Shown one piece after another: positions 10,101 to 20,371 of a DNA stretch of 64,000 bases. Every line of letters starts with the position of its first letter. Within the stretch, counting starts at the first letter, position 1. The stretch is taken from positions 1 through 64,000 of the forward strand of contig NRSV01000035.1 of assembly GCA_002286855.1 (NCBI GenBank). Reading direction: 5' to 3'. A model generated the notes under the pieces. The model was not told the origin of the DNA, searched no databases, and saw only the letters and a program-made list of their open reading frames with translations. Source of the DNA: Bipolaris cookei. Its lineage: Eukaryota > Ascomycota > Dothideomycetes > Pleosporales > Pleosporaceae. The translations under genes were made by a program, and so were the position numbers.

Positions 10101-11480
10101 ACCTTGTTCAGAAAAGCCGTAGGACTGCCTCCTTTGCTGCCAACATACCGACACACGGTGGCAGCGTAGATGAACAGCGGCACAGCCAGCTCAACGAGCT
10201 CGAGGATCTGTTGTTTCGCTGGCCAGTTTGAAGCCAACTTGCGCTCTTTTCGTATCGCGGCGAACTCATGCTCTAGAAACAGACGGATATCATGCTCGAT
10301 CGTGCTTCTTGGTACTTCGTGGAGGATGAGGTCCTGGTAGGTGCCGTTCGGCATCTCCTTGAAGCCGAGGCGGACGTGGAGCTCGGGCCGGCTGGTTACC
10401 ACGATCCGTAGCGGCACTGGGCGAATGTCTTTTGTCCGAGCGAGCAGCTGAAGGATCGCCCGAACGTCTGCTTCTCGTTCACATTCGTCTAGGGCGTCGA
10501 TCACGACTACTCGCGCCAAGACCTGCGAGCGAGTCTGCTTTATCCCCAGAAGTGGCTGTAGAATAAGCTTCTCGAACTGGTCTTTCAGAGCTCTGTCTGA
10601 GATCTTCGGGTCCTCGTCGAGCGTCTTCCTGATGCTAGGCAGCATGCCTGGCTCACAGGCGACTAGATCAGTGGCCATGGTGGTAAAGAACTGTGAGGCG
10701 TTGCCGCGCTCGCCCTCACCTCTCTTGAAGAAGAAGCTTGCTCCTAGCTGGCCACGTCTAGCAAATGACTCAGCAATAGTCCGCGCAATCGTAGATTTTC
10801 CTGTGCCAGCCATGCCACTAAGCCAGAATATAGACTTGCTATCCTTATCTTGCGCCCATTTTGCGATGTCATGCAACAGTGCGGTGCGGGTGTTTGGTAG
10901 GCATCGCGCATTGTGTTCCTCCATGTGTGAGTCGTAGGATGCTCCTTGGGCGATGGGTAGTTTAGCTAGGTCTAGTTTCTGGTCTATCCTGAACACAACG
11001 GCTCTGCATAGTCAATGAGAAGCTGTTTCTGCGCACAACGGATCTATGTACGGAAGCTTACGTCTGATCAACCTGTAGCGCTAAGCTAAAGGTCTGTTCA
11101 TATCCTTCTAAGCTTGAAACGATCTTGTCCACCTGCTTACTTGTAAATGGCCATTTGAGCGCACGTAAACCAAACCGGCTCATAGTCTTGCGGGTCTTTC
11201 CTGGTTTTAGCTTCACGTCTAGGGTTTCCAGCTCGTTCAGGCATTGTTCGGCCGAGTCCAACAGCTCTTGGGTGGCAGAGAGCCGCGTCTTGTCCTGGCT
11301 GTCGAGAAGCTGTTTAATCTTTTTCAGCACGTAGTTGATGTCGCTAACTTTTCTCTGCACGCATTCAATATCACCCTTCGCGTCCTTTACGGCCATAGAG
11401 TACTGGACGCATAGCGACGCAATCTTGGCGGATATGTCGATTACTGCGATGACGCTTGCTGCGCCCGAAAGGCCTTCCAT
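7195..11480 (-). CDS. NLR (NOD-like) protein: SesA-type N-terminus, NACHT NTPase, 14 WD40 repeats
   Basis: Three exons, 11480-11062, 11003-9424 and 9347-7195, give 1383 residues with all junctions in phase (introns 58 and 76 bp). The first donor is GTAAGC. The second is most likely GTGTAAG with acceptor TTTTAG, which restores a continuous frame. Residues 1-140 (GLSGAASVIAVIDISAKIA) resemble the SesA/NACHT-N death-fold domain. The P-loop GMAGTGKST is at about 203-211, and Walker B is VVVIDALDE. A linker (LADSPLQIYYSALVFAP) leads to WD40 repeats from about 734 to 1290. Proteins of this design act in fungal non-self recognition, such as heterokaryon incompatibility, and trigger cell death; that role here is inferred. 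It sits inside the 19.7-kb TIR segment, divergent from a transposase gene. No disabling change is visible. Confidence 0.88.
7480..9147 (-). repeat. 126-bp coding repeat array (WD40, high internal conservation)
   Basis: There are about 14 units of 42 codons sharing the core AVAFSPDGQLVASAS.DKTVRLWEAATGTCRSTL almost unchanged. The variable residues cluster just after GHS and around the SAS.D turn. Units 5 and 6 are fused by a partial deletion, and unit 7 is shortened (GSFSLDQNTVQLWE). Such near-identical arrays exchange units by recombination and are typical of allorecognition NLRs. Confidence 0.9.
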
Positions 11481-11978
11481 AACGTGAGGTCTGCGACGGA
11501 GACGAAGTAAACTGATCGATCGTGCCTTGCGTAGTTGTAGGCTGACGGAGCAGCGAGGCCGCTGTCAGGGTGAGAGCAGTGTTGCAATCCATCTTTAGCT
11601 GCACGAGGCTGAGAGAGCAGGTACAGCTAAGCGCTGCCACATCGTGGGCGGCGTAGGGTCGGAAAGGCTTCGGAACCACGTTTCGCCAGAGCCCGCTTGC
11701 CCGCTCTTACTGCGGACTTGAGAGGCGAGCGGAGTACTACACAAACATCATCCTATCTAGTGGCCTGCACTATAGTGCGATTGTTTAAGCACTTCTACAG
11801 CTTGTTAGGTTAGGTATAGTATTGCAGCGCCATTCGAAGCTACATCGTGCGCTCGCTATATTTATAACAAGCTCCGCTCGTCCTCTGCCGCATGTCATCG
11901 GAGCGACAGGACGCGCTTTAGTTGCGTCGAGGCTACTCGTTACTACCCCTTTGCTGGTATAGCAACATACTTGCGGCC
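11481..11978. promoter_or_regulatory. shared 498-bp intergenic interval between divergent NLR and transposase
   Basis: The NLR start codon (11480, minus) and the transposase start codon (11979, plus) face away from each other. The interval must hold both promoters and 5' UTRs. I see no clear TATA box and no TIR here. Confidence 0.4.
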
Positions 11979-13649
11979 ATGGATCCAGCTAGTCAAGCAC
12001 TGGCTGAAGCCTTCTCTTCCAACCAGCGTGAGACATATCGTACTATGGCGGAGAAGAGCAATGTCCCTCGCTCTACCCTCCATCGCCGTAAGCACGGAGG
12101 AACGTCGAAAGAAACAAAAGCTCAGCGCCAGCAATACCTTACTGTCGAGGAAGAGAAAGCGCTTGTTTTATTCTTGTTACTAATGTTTAGTTTTGGGCAA
12201 CCGGTTCGGATCAAATACGTACCTACGCTAGCCTTCAGTATCGCACGCCGGCGGTCCACGACGACCAACAAGCCAATCAAGCCTCCGGGCAAGAACTGGG
12301 CTCGCGCCTTCGAGAAACGTCACCCTGAACTCAAAGCGAGACGAGTCAAGTCAATAGACTGGAAGCGCCATGAGAACAACATATACGATAAGACTGTAGA
12401 GTGGTTTCAGACAATCGGCAAGGTGCTGCAGGATGCAGCGGTACTGCCAGAGAATGTGTACAACATGGATGAGACAGGGGTTATGCTAAGCAAGCTTGGC
12501 TCTGTCAAAGTCCTGGTAAGTAAGGATGATAGACGCGACTATAGAGGTGCTGGCATGAAGCGGACGATGGTGACTGCTGTCGAGTGCATAAGCGCTGACG
12601 GTAGGGCGCTGCTACCTGTCATTATCTGGCCAGCCTCGACGTACCGAAGTAACTGGACTACGTATCCCACATCCGGATGGCACTACGCGTTCTCTGAGAG
12701 CGGCTATAATGACTCTGAGATCAGCTTAGAGTGGCTTATACGTGTTTTTGATCCCCAAACTAAAGACATAGCTGACGGTAAACCGCGAGTGCTGATCTGC
12801 GACGGCTTCGGCACTCACGAGACGCTAGAAGTCCTTGAATTTTGCCTTTGTAATAACATCATGCTGTGTCGTCTCCCCTCTCACCCCTCCCATAAGCTGC
12901 AACCCTGCGACGTAGGAGTATTCGCGCCCTTAAAGACAGCCTATCGCGACCAGGTTGAGCGACTAAACAGAGGAGGTATAGACACAGTTGGTAAGGAACA
13001 TTTCACCTCGCTTTACGACCCTGCAAGGACAAAGGCGTTCATAAGGCGGAATATTAAGGCCGCCTGGGCCGCAAGTGGCTTGCTGCCTTTCAATCCAGAA
13101 AGAGTACTCCAAGACATGCCAAGGCCACCTGCGGAGCTCACGGTTTCTATAGCTAGTGAGGTTATACCATCTGACCCTGGGGACAAAATACCTGTAACGC
13201 TTGTAACGCCAGTAAACACAGAAGGTCTAGTGTCGCTTCATAACTTGATTAAACAAGACACATCTACGCTTGACGAACTAAGCAAAGAGCGCCTACAGAG
13301 ACGAGTACAGAAGCTGGCGAGCGCGGCTCACATCTTGTTCGCCCAACAAGGTCTCCTGCAAGACCACAACCGACTATTGGCTAAGATTAACGGAGAGGCC
13401 AAGGTCCGCCGAGCGACTCGATCAGTCGTGCTAGAGAAGGCGAAGGTGATGAGCTATGAGGACCTGGAGGAGGCACGGGCAAAGCGTGCTGCCAAAGAAA
13501 AGGCTGTGGCGGAAAGAGGTAGAGCAAAGCGTGGTCGTAAGCGTGAGGCTGCCCAGAAGGATTTAGGTGAACTAGAGCCAATCACTCAAGCTACAAGGAT
13601 GAGCGAAGTTGCAGGGCCATGGAGGGCGCCCGTGGCGCGGATGTATTGA
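11979..13649 (+). CDS. pogo-type DDE transposase E, intact, no knuckle
   Basis: A single exon encodes 556 residues from the ATG at 11979. The N-terminus has a helix-turn-helix (TYRTMAEKSNVPRSTLHRR) followed by a CENP-B-like region (KNWARAFEKRHPELKARR). Catalytic Asp residues are D164 (NMDETGV), D275 (ICDGFGTH) and D311 (LQPCDVGVF), again D-D35-D. The C-terminal third is a Lys/Arg/Glu-rich coiled coil without a CCHC motif, unlike elements A-D. No TIR can be found close on either side. It may therefore be a relic of an element that lost its ends, or the resident transposase of the surrounding 19.7-kb TIR segment. Both are inference. The reading frame is undamaged. Confidence 0.88.
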   Translation: MDPASQALAEAFSSNQRETYRTMAEKSNVPRSTLHRRKHGGTSKETKAQRQQYLTVEEEKALVLFLLLMFSFGQPVRIKYVPTLAFSIARRRSTTTNKPIKPPGKNWARAFEKRHPELKARRVKSIDWKRHENNIYDKTVEWFQTIGKVLQDAAVLPENVYNMDETGVMLSKLGSVKVLVSKDDRRDYRGAGMKRTMVTAVECISADGRALLPVIIWPASTYRSNWTTYPTSGWHYAFSESGYNDSEISLEWLIRVFDPQTKDIADGKPRVLICDGFGTHETLEVLEFCLCNNIMLCRLPSHPSHKLQPCDVGVFAPLKTAYRDQVERLNRGGIDTVGKEHFTSLYDPARTKAFIRRNIKAAWAASGLLPFNPERVLQDMPRPPAELTVSIASEVIPSDPGDKIPVTLVTPVNTEGLVSLHNLIKQDTSTLDELSKERLQRRVQKLASAAHILFAQQGLLQDHNRLLAKINGEAKVRRATRSVVLEKAKVMSYEDLEEARAKRAAKEKAVAERGRAKRGRKREAAQKDLGELEPITQATRMSEVAGPWRAPVARMY

Positions 13650-14139
13650 TGTTAGATCAGTGCCAGAGCACGTAGTGGTGCTTAAAATACTAGTAGTCTC
13701 TCATACTAGTTCAGCTAACTTTGCAATGATTATAAATATAGAGAAGCAGCTCTTGTTTCGCCCAGCGCTGTAAGTAATTGCTTCGATTATTGTTTTGACA
13801 CCAGAGTTTGGATTATTTGAGTATCTGCCAAAGAGACGAGGCTGTGCACAGCCACAAGGTCTTTAGCCACAGTTGATAAATTACACTAGAGTCAATTACG
13901 TAAGGCATGTAGGATCGCTGATCGTTAGCCGAAGTAGCGATCCGCGTGGCGACCCTGTATAGCTTTGGGCATTACAGCAGGCGCGAAGCTGATAACGGCT
14001 TGCCACGTTAATATGAGGCTCTTGGGGCTGGATGCTAACATTCTTTATATGCGATAGGTAGTAAAAACTTCTAAGCAGTGCTATAGCAGAGTGACGCTGT
14101 TATTCACACAGGAAAGGTTGTTTGTAATATTTGCAAAAA
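13650..14139. other. spacer downstream of transposase E
   Basis: AT-rich, no ORF and no recognised repeat end. It probably includes the transposase 3' UTR. Confidence 0.4.
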
Positions 14140-14148
14140 GAGTAGTAA

Positions 14149-14787
14149 GGCTGCTGAGATTTGTCCCCCCTTTGAGATTTGTCCCCCGCGCTAGTGCTAG
14201 TGAAAGTTACTCGTTCAATTTGGTTTAGCGCGTAATCTATGGACGCGACAACATCACGACGCCGCGCGTCTTTGCAATAGGTTGACAACCTTCAAAATAT
14301 ATGAGTATTAACTCTCTTTCCTTGTTCACAATAGCATGGGTGACATTGCACCTTCTCCAGACCTACTATACGGCACCTATGAAGAAGCTTTTGATACCCT
14401 TAGGGCGCATGGCATGCAGCATGGCTATGGCTTCGTACTTAAGCGCAAGTTGACGCTCAGAATGTAGTAACTGAACCTCAGAACGCAGCTGTTGAACCTC
14501 AGGATGCACCTTCGCTGCGGCCTAAGCGTGCTGCAGCAATGGCCGCTCCAGATGCTTGGAAATGTCTTGGTCCACGCAAGAGACGTCGACGTTAGTAGAA
14601 TATAGCATAACTATGTAGTTAACTATAGTTGTTGTCTAGCACTAGTTAACTACTTTTCATATGCCGAGGCACCAATACGGTCTAGTTACTGTAATTTATT
14701 TAAAGCTTACCAAGTTATGGTTAGCGCGGGGGACAAATCTCGAAGAGGGGACAAATCTCAAAAACGGGGGGACAAATCTCAGCAGCC
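14149..14787 (+). mobile_element. non-autonomous MULE (Mutator-like) deletion derivative, 639 bp
   Basis: The ends are perfect 22-bp inverted repeats starting GGCTGCTGAG, followed by tandem GAGATTTGTCCCC iterons (two on the left, three on the right). The 9-bp direct repeat GAGTAGTAA lies on both sides (14140-14148 and 14788-14796). A 9-bp target duplication is diagnostic for the Mutator superfamily. Confidence 0.85.
14336..14595 (+). pseudogene. internally deleted MULE transposase (N- and C-terminal stubs)
   Basis: The ATG at 14336 opens 42 codons (YGTYEEAFDTLRAHGMQHGY) that look like the start of a FAR1/MULE-type DNA-binding domain. It then stops at TAG. A second frame (about 14474-14595) encodes a basic tail, AAPDAWKCLGPRKRRRR, of the kind expected at a transposase C-terminus. 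The whole catalytic centre is missing. The element thus keeps both ends of a larger parent and has lost the middle. The family assignment of the stub is moderate and the TSD/TIR evidence is stronger. Confidence 0.6.
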
Positions 14788-14906
14788 GAGTAGTAATAGC
14801 TACGTAATTTTTAGTTAGAAGGATCAGGATAGATCCACTAATAGCTACACACTATAGCCAATTTGAATATATAGCGAATATTACTCGGGCTCAATGGTTC
14901 CGGTGG

Positions 14907-15268
14907 GAGCTATCTTCGATCTAAAGCTCCAAAACCAACTAGCAATCCCAAGAGGCACGAAAAGAGAGATTTCAAGCTCTTTCTACTCCCTTAAGATAGG
15001 ACACGGATACTTTAACTCCTACCTAAAGAGAGTGAATAGAAGAGAAACAGACCGCTGCCAAGGTGGGAGACCACAAACAGCAGAGCATCTACTTCTATAC
15101 TGCGGCTTCTATAGCGCAGAAAGAAACCAGCTTAAAAAGACTCTAGGCCAAAAAGTACTTAAACTCCCACTCCTACTCCATACTTCGTGTGGTATAGAAG
15201 CTACCTTAGCTTTTATTACTAGTACGAAGATAGGAACAAGAAAGTGGTACCTGGGCCAGGAAGACTAG
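14907..15268 (+). pseudogene. C-terminal end of LINE reverse transcriptase/RNase H polyprotein
   Basis: The readable frame contains LKIGHGYFNSYLKRV, then Cys and His residues in CQGG...TAEHLLLYCGFY. This is the Cys/His tail that follows RNase H in fungal Tad-like LINE ORF2 proteins. It ends in TAG at 15266-15268. There is no start codon of its own, because the copy was truncated on insertion at codon-internal position 14907. Reverse transcriptase and endonuclease domains are absent. Confidence 0.75.
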
Positions 15269-15730
15269 AAAAGAATAAAAACTGTCACGGGCAAGTGTAT
15301 CCTATCTCCCTCTATCCCGGAGTATGCGGAGGTGGGCTATATACAGGGTCAGAGCCAAGGCGCTATGCCCAACAGGGTGAGGCCCGGCAGAGCCACAACA
15401 AAAACAAGAAAGAAAACAGCAAGAAAGAAAGAAAAAGAAGAAAAACACGTTTGCTTTTATTTGCGTTTATTAGTACTATTTCCTTTCCCTCTAGAGAGCT
15501 CGCTGGAAGGCAGCTTAGCTGCCCTACATCTCTCCCTGTCACCAAACTGCTCTTTAACACCAGGCATCTAGAAAGCTAGTAATAGCTGAGCTAGATAAAG
15601 GCCGAGGCACCCTAGCTACACTCTATAGCAGAAACCTCCAAATTGTAAATAAGAACTAGATAGAACGGCCTTTGGCCAAAGTCTTACATAGCCAACGGCT
15701 GATACAGGACTATAAATGGAATTAATAATA
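14907..15730 (+). mobile_element. 5'-truncated Tad/I-type LINE with 14-bp target duplication
   Basis: The direct repeat AATGGTTCCGGTGG occurs at 14893-14906 and 15731-15744 and brackets the insertion. The inserted sequence encodes only the end of a LINE polyprotein, followed by a 3' UTR and an AT-rich tail (TAATAATAA). This fits target-primed reverse transcription with 5' truncation. Confidence 0.8.
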
Positions 15731-15752
15731 AATGGTTCCGGTGGAAAATCTA

Positions 15753-18142
15753 AAAGATTGCCCGTGCTTCGCACGGGCCTACTACCTCAAGGGAAATGAT
15801 CATGTCGAGGGCAATATATTTTTTGAGACAATACAACTTACACCATAACGCTCTATATTTAAAATCTAAATTAGCCAAAAGTTTTGCAGCATGCCAAAGT
15901 CTAATTCTACAGTGTTAGGATATACTGACGATTTAGTGGTGTATAGAAATCACGCCGAAGCGCTCCCCAAGCTCCCCAAGCCAAACATCTTATCTTATGC
16001 CAGAGTCCACAATCTGAAGTATAAACGTCTTCTCCGCGCATATAACAACAAGCCCACACGCTGTGATCGAAAGCCACCCAACTGTCTGGTCACCGAAGCT
16101 CAAGACCTTGCTCTTGAGCGTTATCTTGACGCGATTGACGCGATTGGCTTTGGTATTCAACACCATACTATTGCTATACAAGCCTACGCTTTGCTTGAAG
16201 AGTCGTATCTTGGTACTGATGAAGCTCCTCCCCCAATTGGAAAGAATTGGGCACGTCGTTGGCTCCGTCGTCATCCAAAATATAGACGCGTTAAAGCAAA
16301 ACCAATGGAGGTATTGCGATTACAGGCACAACAACCAGAAGTTATACAGGATTGGTTTGCAAAGCTTAAAAGTATAATAGATCAATTTGGGATACAGCCA
16401 GAGGATCTATACAACATGGACGAAACTGGTTGTCGGATTGGAGTTGCGGCAAATCAGTACATCTACACTAGAAACCAACGTGCTATCTTCATCCCAAACG
16501 CCAACAACCGCGAGCTAATTACTCTTATTGAGTCTATCAACGCTGCTGGCGATGTTATTGAGCCTATGGTTATTATCAAAGCGACGACTGTTATGGAGCA
16601 TTGGATAGCCGATCTCCCTGATCGCTACTTAATTGCAGTATCAGAGAGTGGCTATAGCAATGATCAGCTCGCGCTAGAGTGGTTGAAGCACTTTGATCGC
16701 TGTACAAAGACTCGATTGAAGGGTAAATGGAGGATATTACTAGTTGATGGGCACCGATCTCATGAGACAAGAGAGTTCATTCAATACGCTGAACAATAGA
16801 AGATACAACTCTACGCGTTACCACCTCATACCACCCATATTCTTCAACCACTTGACATCGGCTGCTTTCAACCGCTCAAAGTATTACCATGGCCGCTGCC
16901 TCAACTGGGCTGCTCGCGCAGGGTCAAGAGAGATCAACAAAGCAGACTTCCTCTCTACTATCGCTGAGATCCAGCGACTTACCTTTACGCGCTCTACTAT
17001 ATTGAGCGGCTGGAGGCGAACTGGGCTTGCTCCATTTAAGCCAGACGTCGTGATCAGCGCACTACGGTCGCGCGACAACGACGATAGCAGCATTGAGCAG
17101 TCTCTTACCCCACCGCCTCTTCCACCTGGCCATGAAGCCTTTTGTACGCCCAAAACAATCCGCCAAGCTCATGCCCAAGAGATTTTTGTTAACGCTGTAC
17201 TTCGCGAGCATCTCCCGCCCGACGTCGCCGCAAGCGTTATCAAACACCAGCGGGGCATCTCAGCAATGGCGCGAACTGCTGAGGGCTTACGGCGCGAGCT
17301 ACGTCAGACTGCAGCAGTAAAGCTTGCTAAGGATGAGCGACGCCGTCGCAAGCGACGTACAATTCAAACGGCTGGCGGTCCTATCTATGCTGAAGACGCG
17401 CGCGCGATGGTCAAAGAGAGAGCTGAGCGCGAGGCTCAACACCATCTGGAGACAGCTAAGGCTGTAGAACAGCGTCAGATCAAGGTCGCCTGCAACAAAT
17501 ACAAGCGGCTGCTCCCTTCAATACGTGCTGCTGGGCGGCGATACTGCAAGCGCGCCGCTGATGGCGTCCTCATTACTACTAACGTTGCGCGCTGGTAGCG
17601 CAATGATGAGGACTATAACACCAAAAAAGCTGATAGCTATGCGCATATACACCAATCACAGGACTATAAGTATAGAAGAGCCCAGAGAACTACAGCTGAG
17701 GATACACCAGTCTGTTGGGTAGCTGCCGCAGTCCGCGCCCCACACGATCCTTACAGTCTGAAGTATAACTCTCAATACCAAGGCATCGCCTCAGACGTCT
17801 CTACAGATAGTGAGGAAGACGAGCTAGTAGATACGCAGCAAGAGCTTTCAAATAGTATCAGATTTAAGCCCCAGATATCGCTTGAACGCTCAGAAACACC
17901 AATTGAGATGAGCGGCGTGATGGACGACAGCAGCTACGATCGCGACTATAACAGCGATCTTAGTATCAGTGATGTTTAAAAGAACTAGGGGCTTTCTTAG
18001 AATGTATATCTTAATATTAGCAGACAGCTATGCTTAAAATCTTAAGTGGTTCACAGCAAAATCACGATTATAGTTGTCTATTGCCCTTGACATGATCATT
18101 TCCCTTGAGGTGGTAGGCCCGTGCGAAGCACGGGCAGTCTTT
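15753..18142 (+). mobile_element. pogo-type element 2 (2390 bp)
   Basis: TIRs of about 57 bp (AAAGATTGCCCGTGCTTCGC... and its inverse) are bordered by TA at 15751-15752 and 18143-18144. The TIR contains its own palindrome, GCCCGTGCTTCGCACGGGC. It inserted next to the LINE, inside the left arm of an older inverted repeat. Confidence 0.88.
15891..17979 (+). pseudogene. pogo-type transposase of element 2, broken
   Basis: The frame opens at ATG 15891 with a basic DNA-binding N-terminus and GKNWARRWLRRHPKYR. Motifs with first Asp (NMDETGCRIG) and second Asp (LVDGHRSHE) are present, then TAG at 16797. The third Asp region (HILQPLDIGCF) follows. A one-base frameshift near 16880 leads to the C-terminal half (REINKADFLSTIAEIQRLTF), then another in-frame TAG at 17596, and a final acidic tail ending at 17979. 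Two stops and a frameshift make it non-functional. It lacks the CCHC knuckle seen in elements A-D. Confidence 0.82.
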
Positions 18143-18149
18143 TATTGTA

Positions 18150-20323
18150 GGTGGTCAGTGCTGCAACACCATCTCGGAACGCAACACCGACTGTATATAT
18201 GGGCACCCACACAAATGAAGCTGTACAGCCCCATACAAAAGCTGATATCACCAGATTTTTTGTTGGAGTAGTCTGCCAGTAATACGGTATATTTATATTT
18301 ACTCATATTTCTTCGGCAACTTAATATTCCGGCCGCGCGTGGTGGTTTTGGGCGGAGGCTTAGGGATTGGCTCCGCAACACTACTACTACTTTGAGCAGC
18401 CGCAACACCACCACGCTTAGTAACTTTTGACTTTTGAGATGATGAGGCTTTTCGGATAGCTTTGTTTTGCGTATCTCGAAGTTTTTTTGCAGTTGCAGCA
18501 GCGCGTTCTTCAGCTTTGCGTGCCCTCGCGGCAGCTAGCTGCGCGGCACGTGCCTCACGCTCCTTTGCCCTTGCTATCGCTCCTTTGCCCTTGCTATCTT
18601 GGCCACCTCACGCTCTGCCTTTGCCTCTGCTTGAAGCTGCTTTCAGCATGCGGCAGCAGCAGCACGTGCCTCTCTATCCTGCTCTTTTTGGAGTTTTGCT
18701 GCCGCCTCTTCTTGTTGTTGTATGGCGTCACGCTCTCTAGCCTCTCTGACTGCCCGAGGGCTCCATACAACTGCCAGACTCTGGTACTCTTGGTGTTGTT
18801 GCAAATCCAAAACCTTGTTATGCTTTTTCTTGCGTTTTTTAGTGGTGATTGCATGGCGTAATTGCTCGTTTTCAAGGTGTAGGAGCTCGTTGTTGACTTG
18901 GAGTGAATGGAAAGCCTCTTTCACCCGTTTTGCCGCAATTGTAGACGTATCTGGTGCCACAGCTTCAACCAAGTTGACGAGGTGTCTGTATGTATCTCTA
19001 TCACCATGGTCTCCAACTTCTATATCTGTATTGGGTGGCGGAGAGGAGCTAACGAGACGATTGAGGACGACTTCGGCGTTGCGCGGATGAACTCCTGTAG
19101 CTGCAAAACTGCTCAGTATATTATCAGATGGGAATGCAGATGTATACGCAGCCCAAAATAACTCTAGAAAGTCACTTTTCTGCATTTCTAGCAAAGCTTG
19201 ACTGCGGTGGAGGAACTCATCCAGTTCTTTGCCGTACGCAGTAGTCAGAGGCCCAAACACCGCAATATCGAGTGGTTGAAGCCGGTGAGAGGAGTGAGGA
19301 GGCAGTACAGCGAGTAGAATCCGGTGGGCATCGCAGTAATCGATGAAGGAAGGTGTCACGTGGCTTCCGTGGCCGTCAAGTAGTAGAAGCCTCCAGTCCC
19401 GCTTTGCCTTCTCTTTTGTTTTGCGGTCAAAGACTTGTTCAAGCCAGGCCAGCCCAATATCATTATTACTCCACCCAGAGGGCGTTGAGCAGCAAAATAG
19501 CTGGTGTTTTCCTACTTCAAGGTCGCGTAACCAACTATCTCGAAGCCCACTCTTGCCTTGATAGACGATGACGGGATCTACCCAGCTTCCATCAGCGCAG
19601 ACGCAACCCATAACTGTAATCCAATTCCGTTTTCCATGTTACATCTTGGATAGGATGCTGGACAACCTTTTCTTCTTATTTCCCAAAAGAGGCCTAACAG
19701 GATTTCTCTTAAAGACCGTGCATAACCCAAGAGGGAAAAAAGGGCCTTTCAAATTCCATATTGTTAGAATATATGGCTTTATATTCCGTTTTTAATCGGT
19801 TTCTGGAAAGGGGAACAGGGTAGTTACGGTAATCTTCTCTATTATCAGCTATACAGCGATCCCGATCAATACCCGTGGAGGTTTTGTTGGTAATAGCATC
19901 GCGGTGCCTTCGCAAGAAACGCGTAACCCAGCTATCTGATGGCTCCCATGGCGCAAGTGCCGCGACATATTTTTTGATCATAGCTCTTGAAGGTGGTAGT
20001 GCGTGGGCAGATGGTCTCTGTATATGCTTTACAAGGTGTTCCTCCTGTGGGGGAGTGAGCAATGAATGGTTTTTGGCGGCGGCTTCACGGGACTGGCGTT
20101 GGCGGTGGTGTCGGCGCGTCAAAGTTGACACTGGAACTCCATACTTTTTTGCGACTTGGCGGTATGAAAGTTGACCTTCCGCATCTTTCAAATCGATATC
20201 TGCAATGGCTTTTGCAATAGCTGTCATGGTTGTGGAGATATTACGCGTTGAAACTGGTGGGTTCCTGTTTTGGTGATGCAGTCGGGTGTTGCGTTCCGAG
20301 ATGGTGTTGCAGCATTGACCACC
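18150..20323 (-). mobile_element. pogo-type element 3 (2174 bp)
   Basis: TIRs of about 44 bp (GGTGGTCAGTGCTGCAACAC... and its inverse) are bordered by TA at 18148-18149 and 20324-20325. It lies five bases from the right end of element 2. It is a separate family with an unrelated TIR. Confidence 0.88.
18299..20227 (-). pseudogene. pogo-type transposase of element 3, broken
   Basis: ATG at 20227 begins a helix-turn-helix region (QLSYRQVAKKYGVPVSTLTR), and a DNA-binding region follows. Around 19690-19790 the frame is damaged where the first catalytic Asp should be (NMEFERPFF instead of an NMDEKG-type motif). The second Asp (LLLDGHGSHV) and third Asp (HRLQPLDIAVFGPL) are intact in the next frame (19611 onward). 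A TGA at 18643 and a 20-bp tandem duplication near 18561-18600 disrupt the Ala/Lys/Glu-rich C-terminal tail, which ends at 18299. The copy is dead at several points. Confidence 0.82.
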
Positions 20324-20371
20324 TACACTAGATTTTCCACCTGAACCATTGGGCCCGAGTAGAATGTGCGA

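Noticed and set aside
11700..13780. possible own TIRs for transposase E
   Set aside because: I compared ~250 bp on both sides and found only short AT-rich similarities (CTATATTTATA) that are not inverted terminal repeats next to TA.
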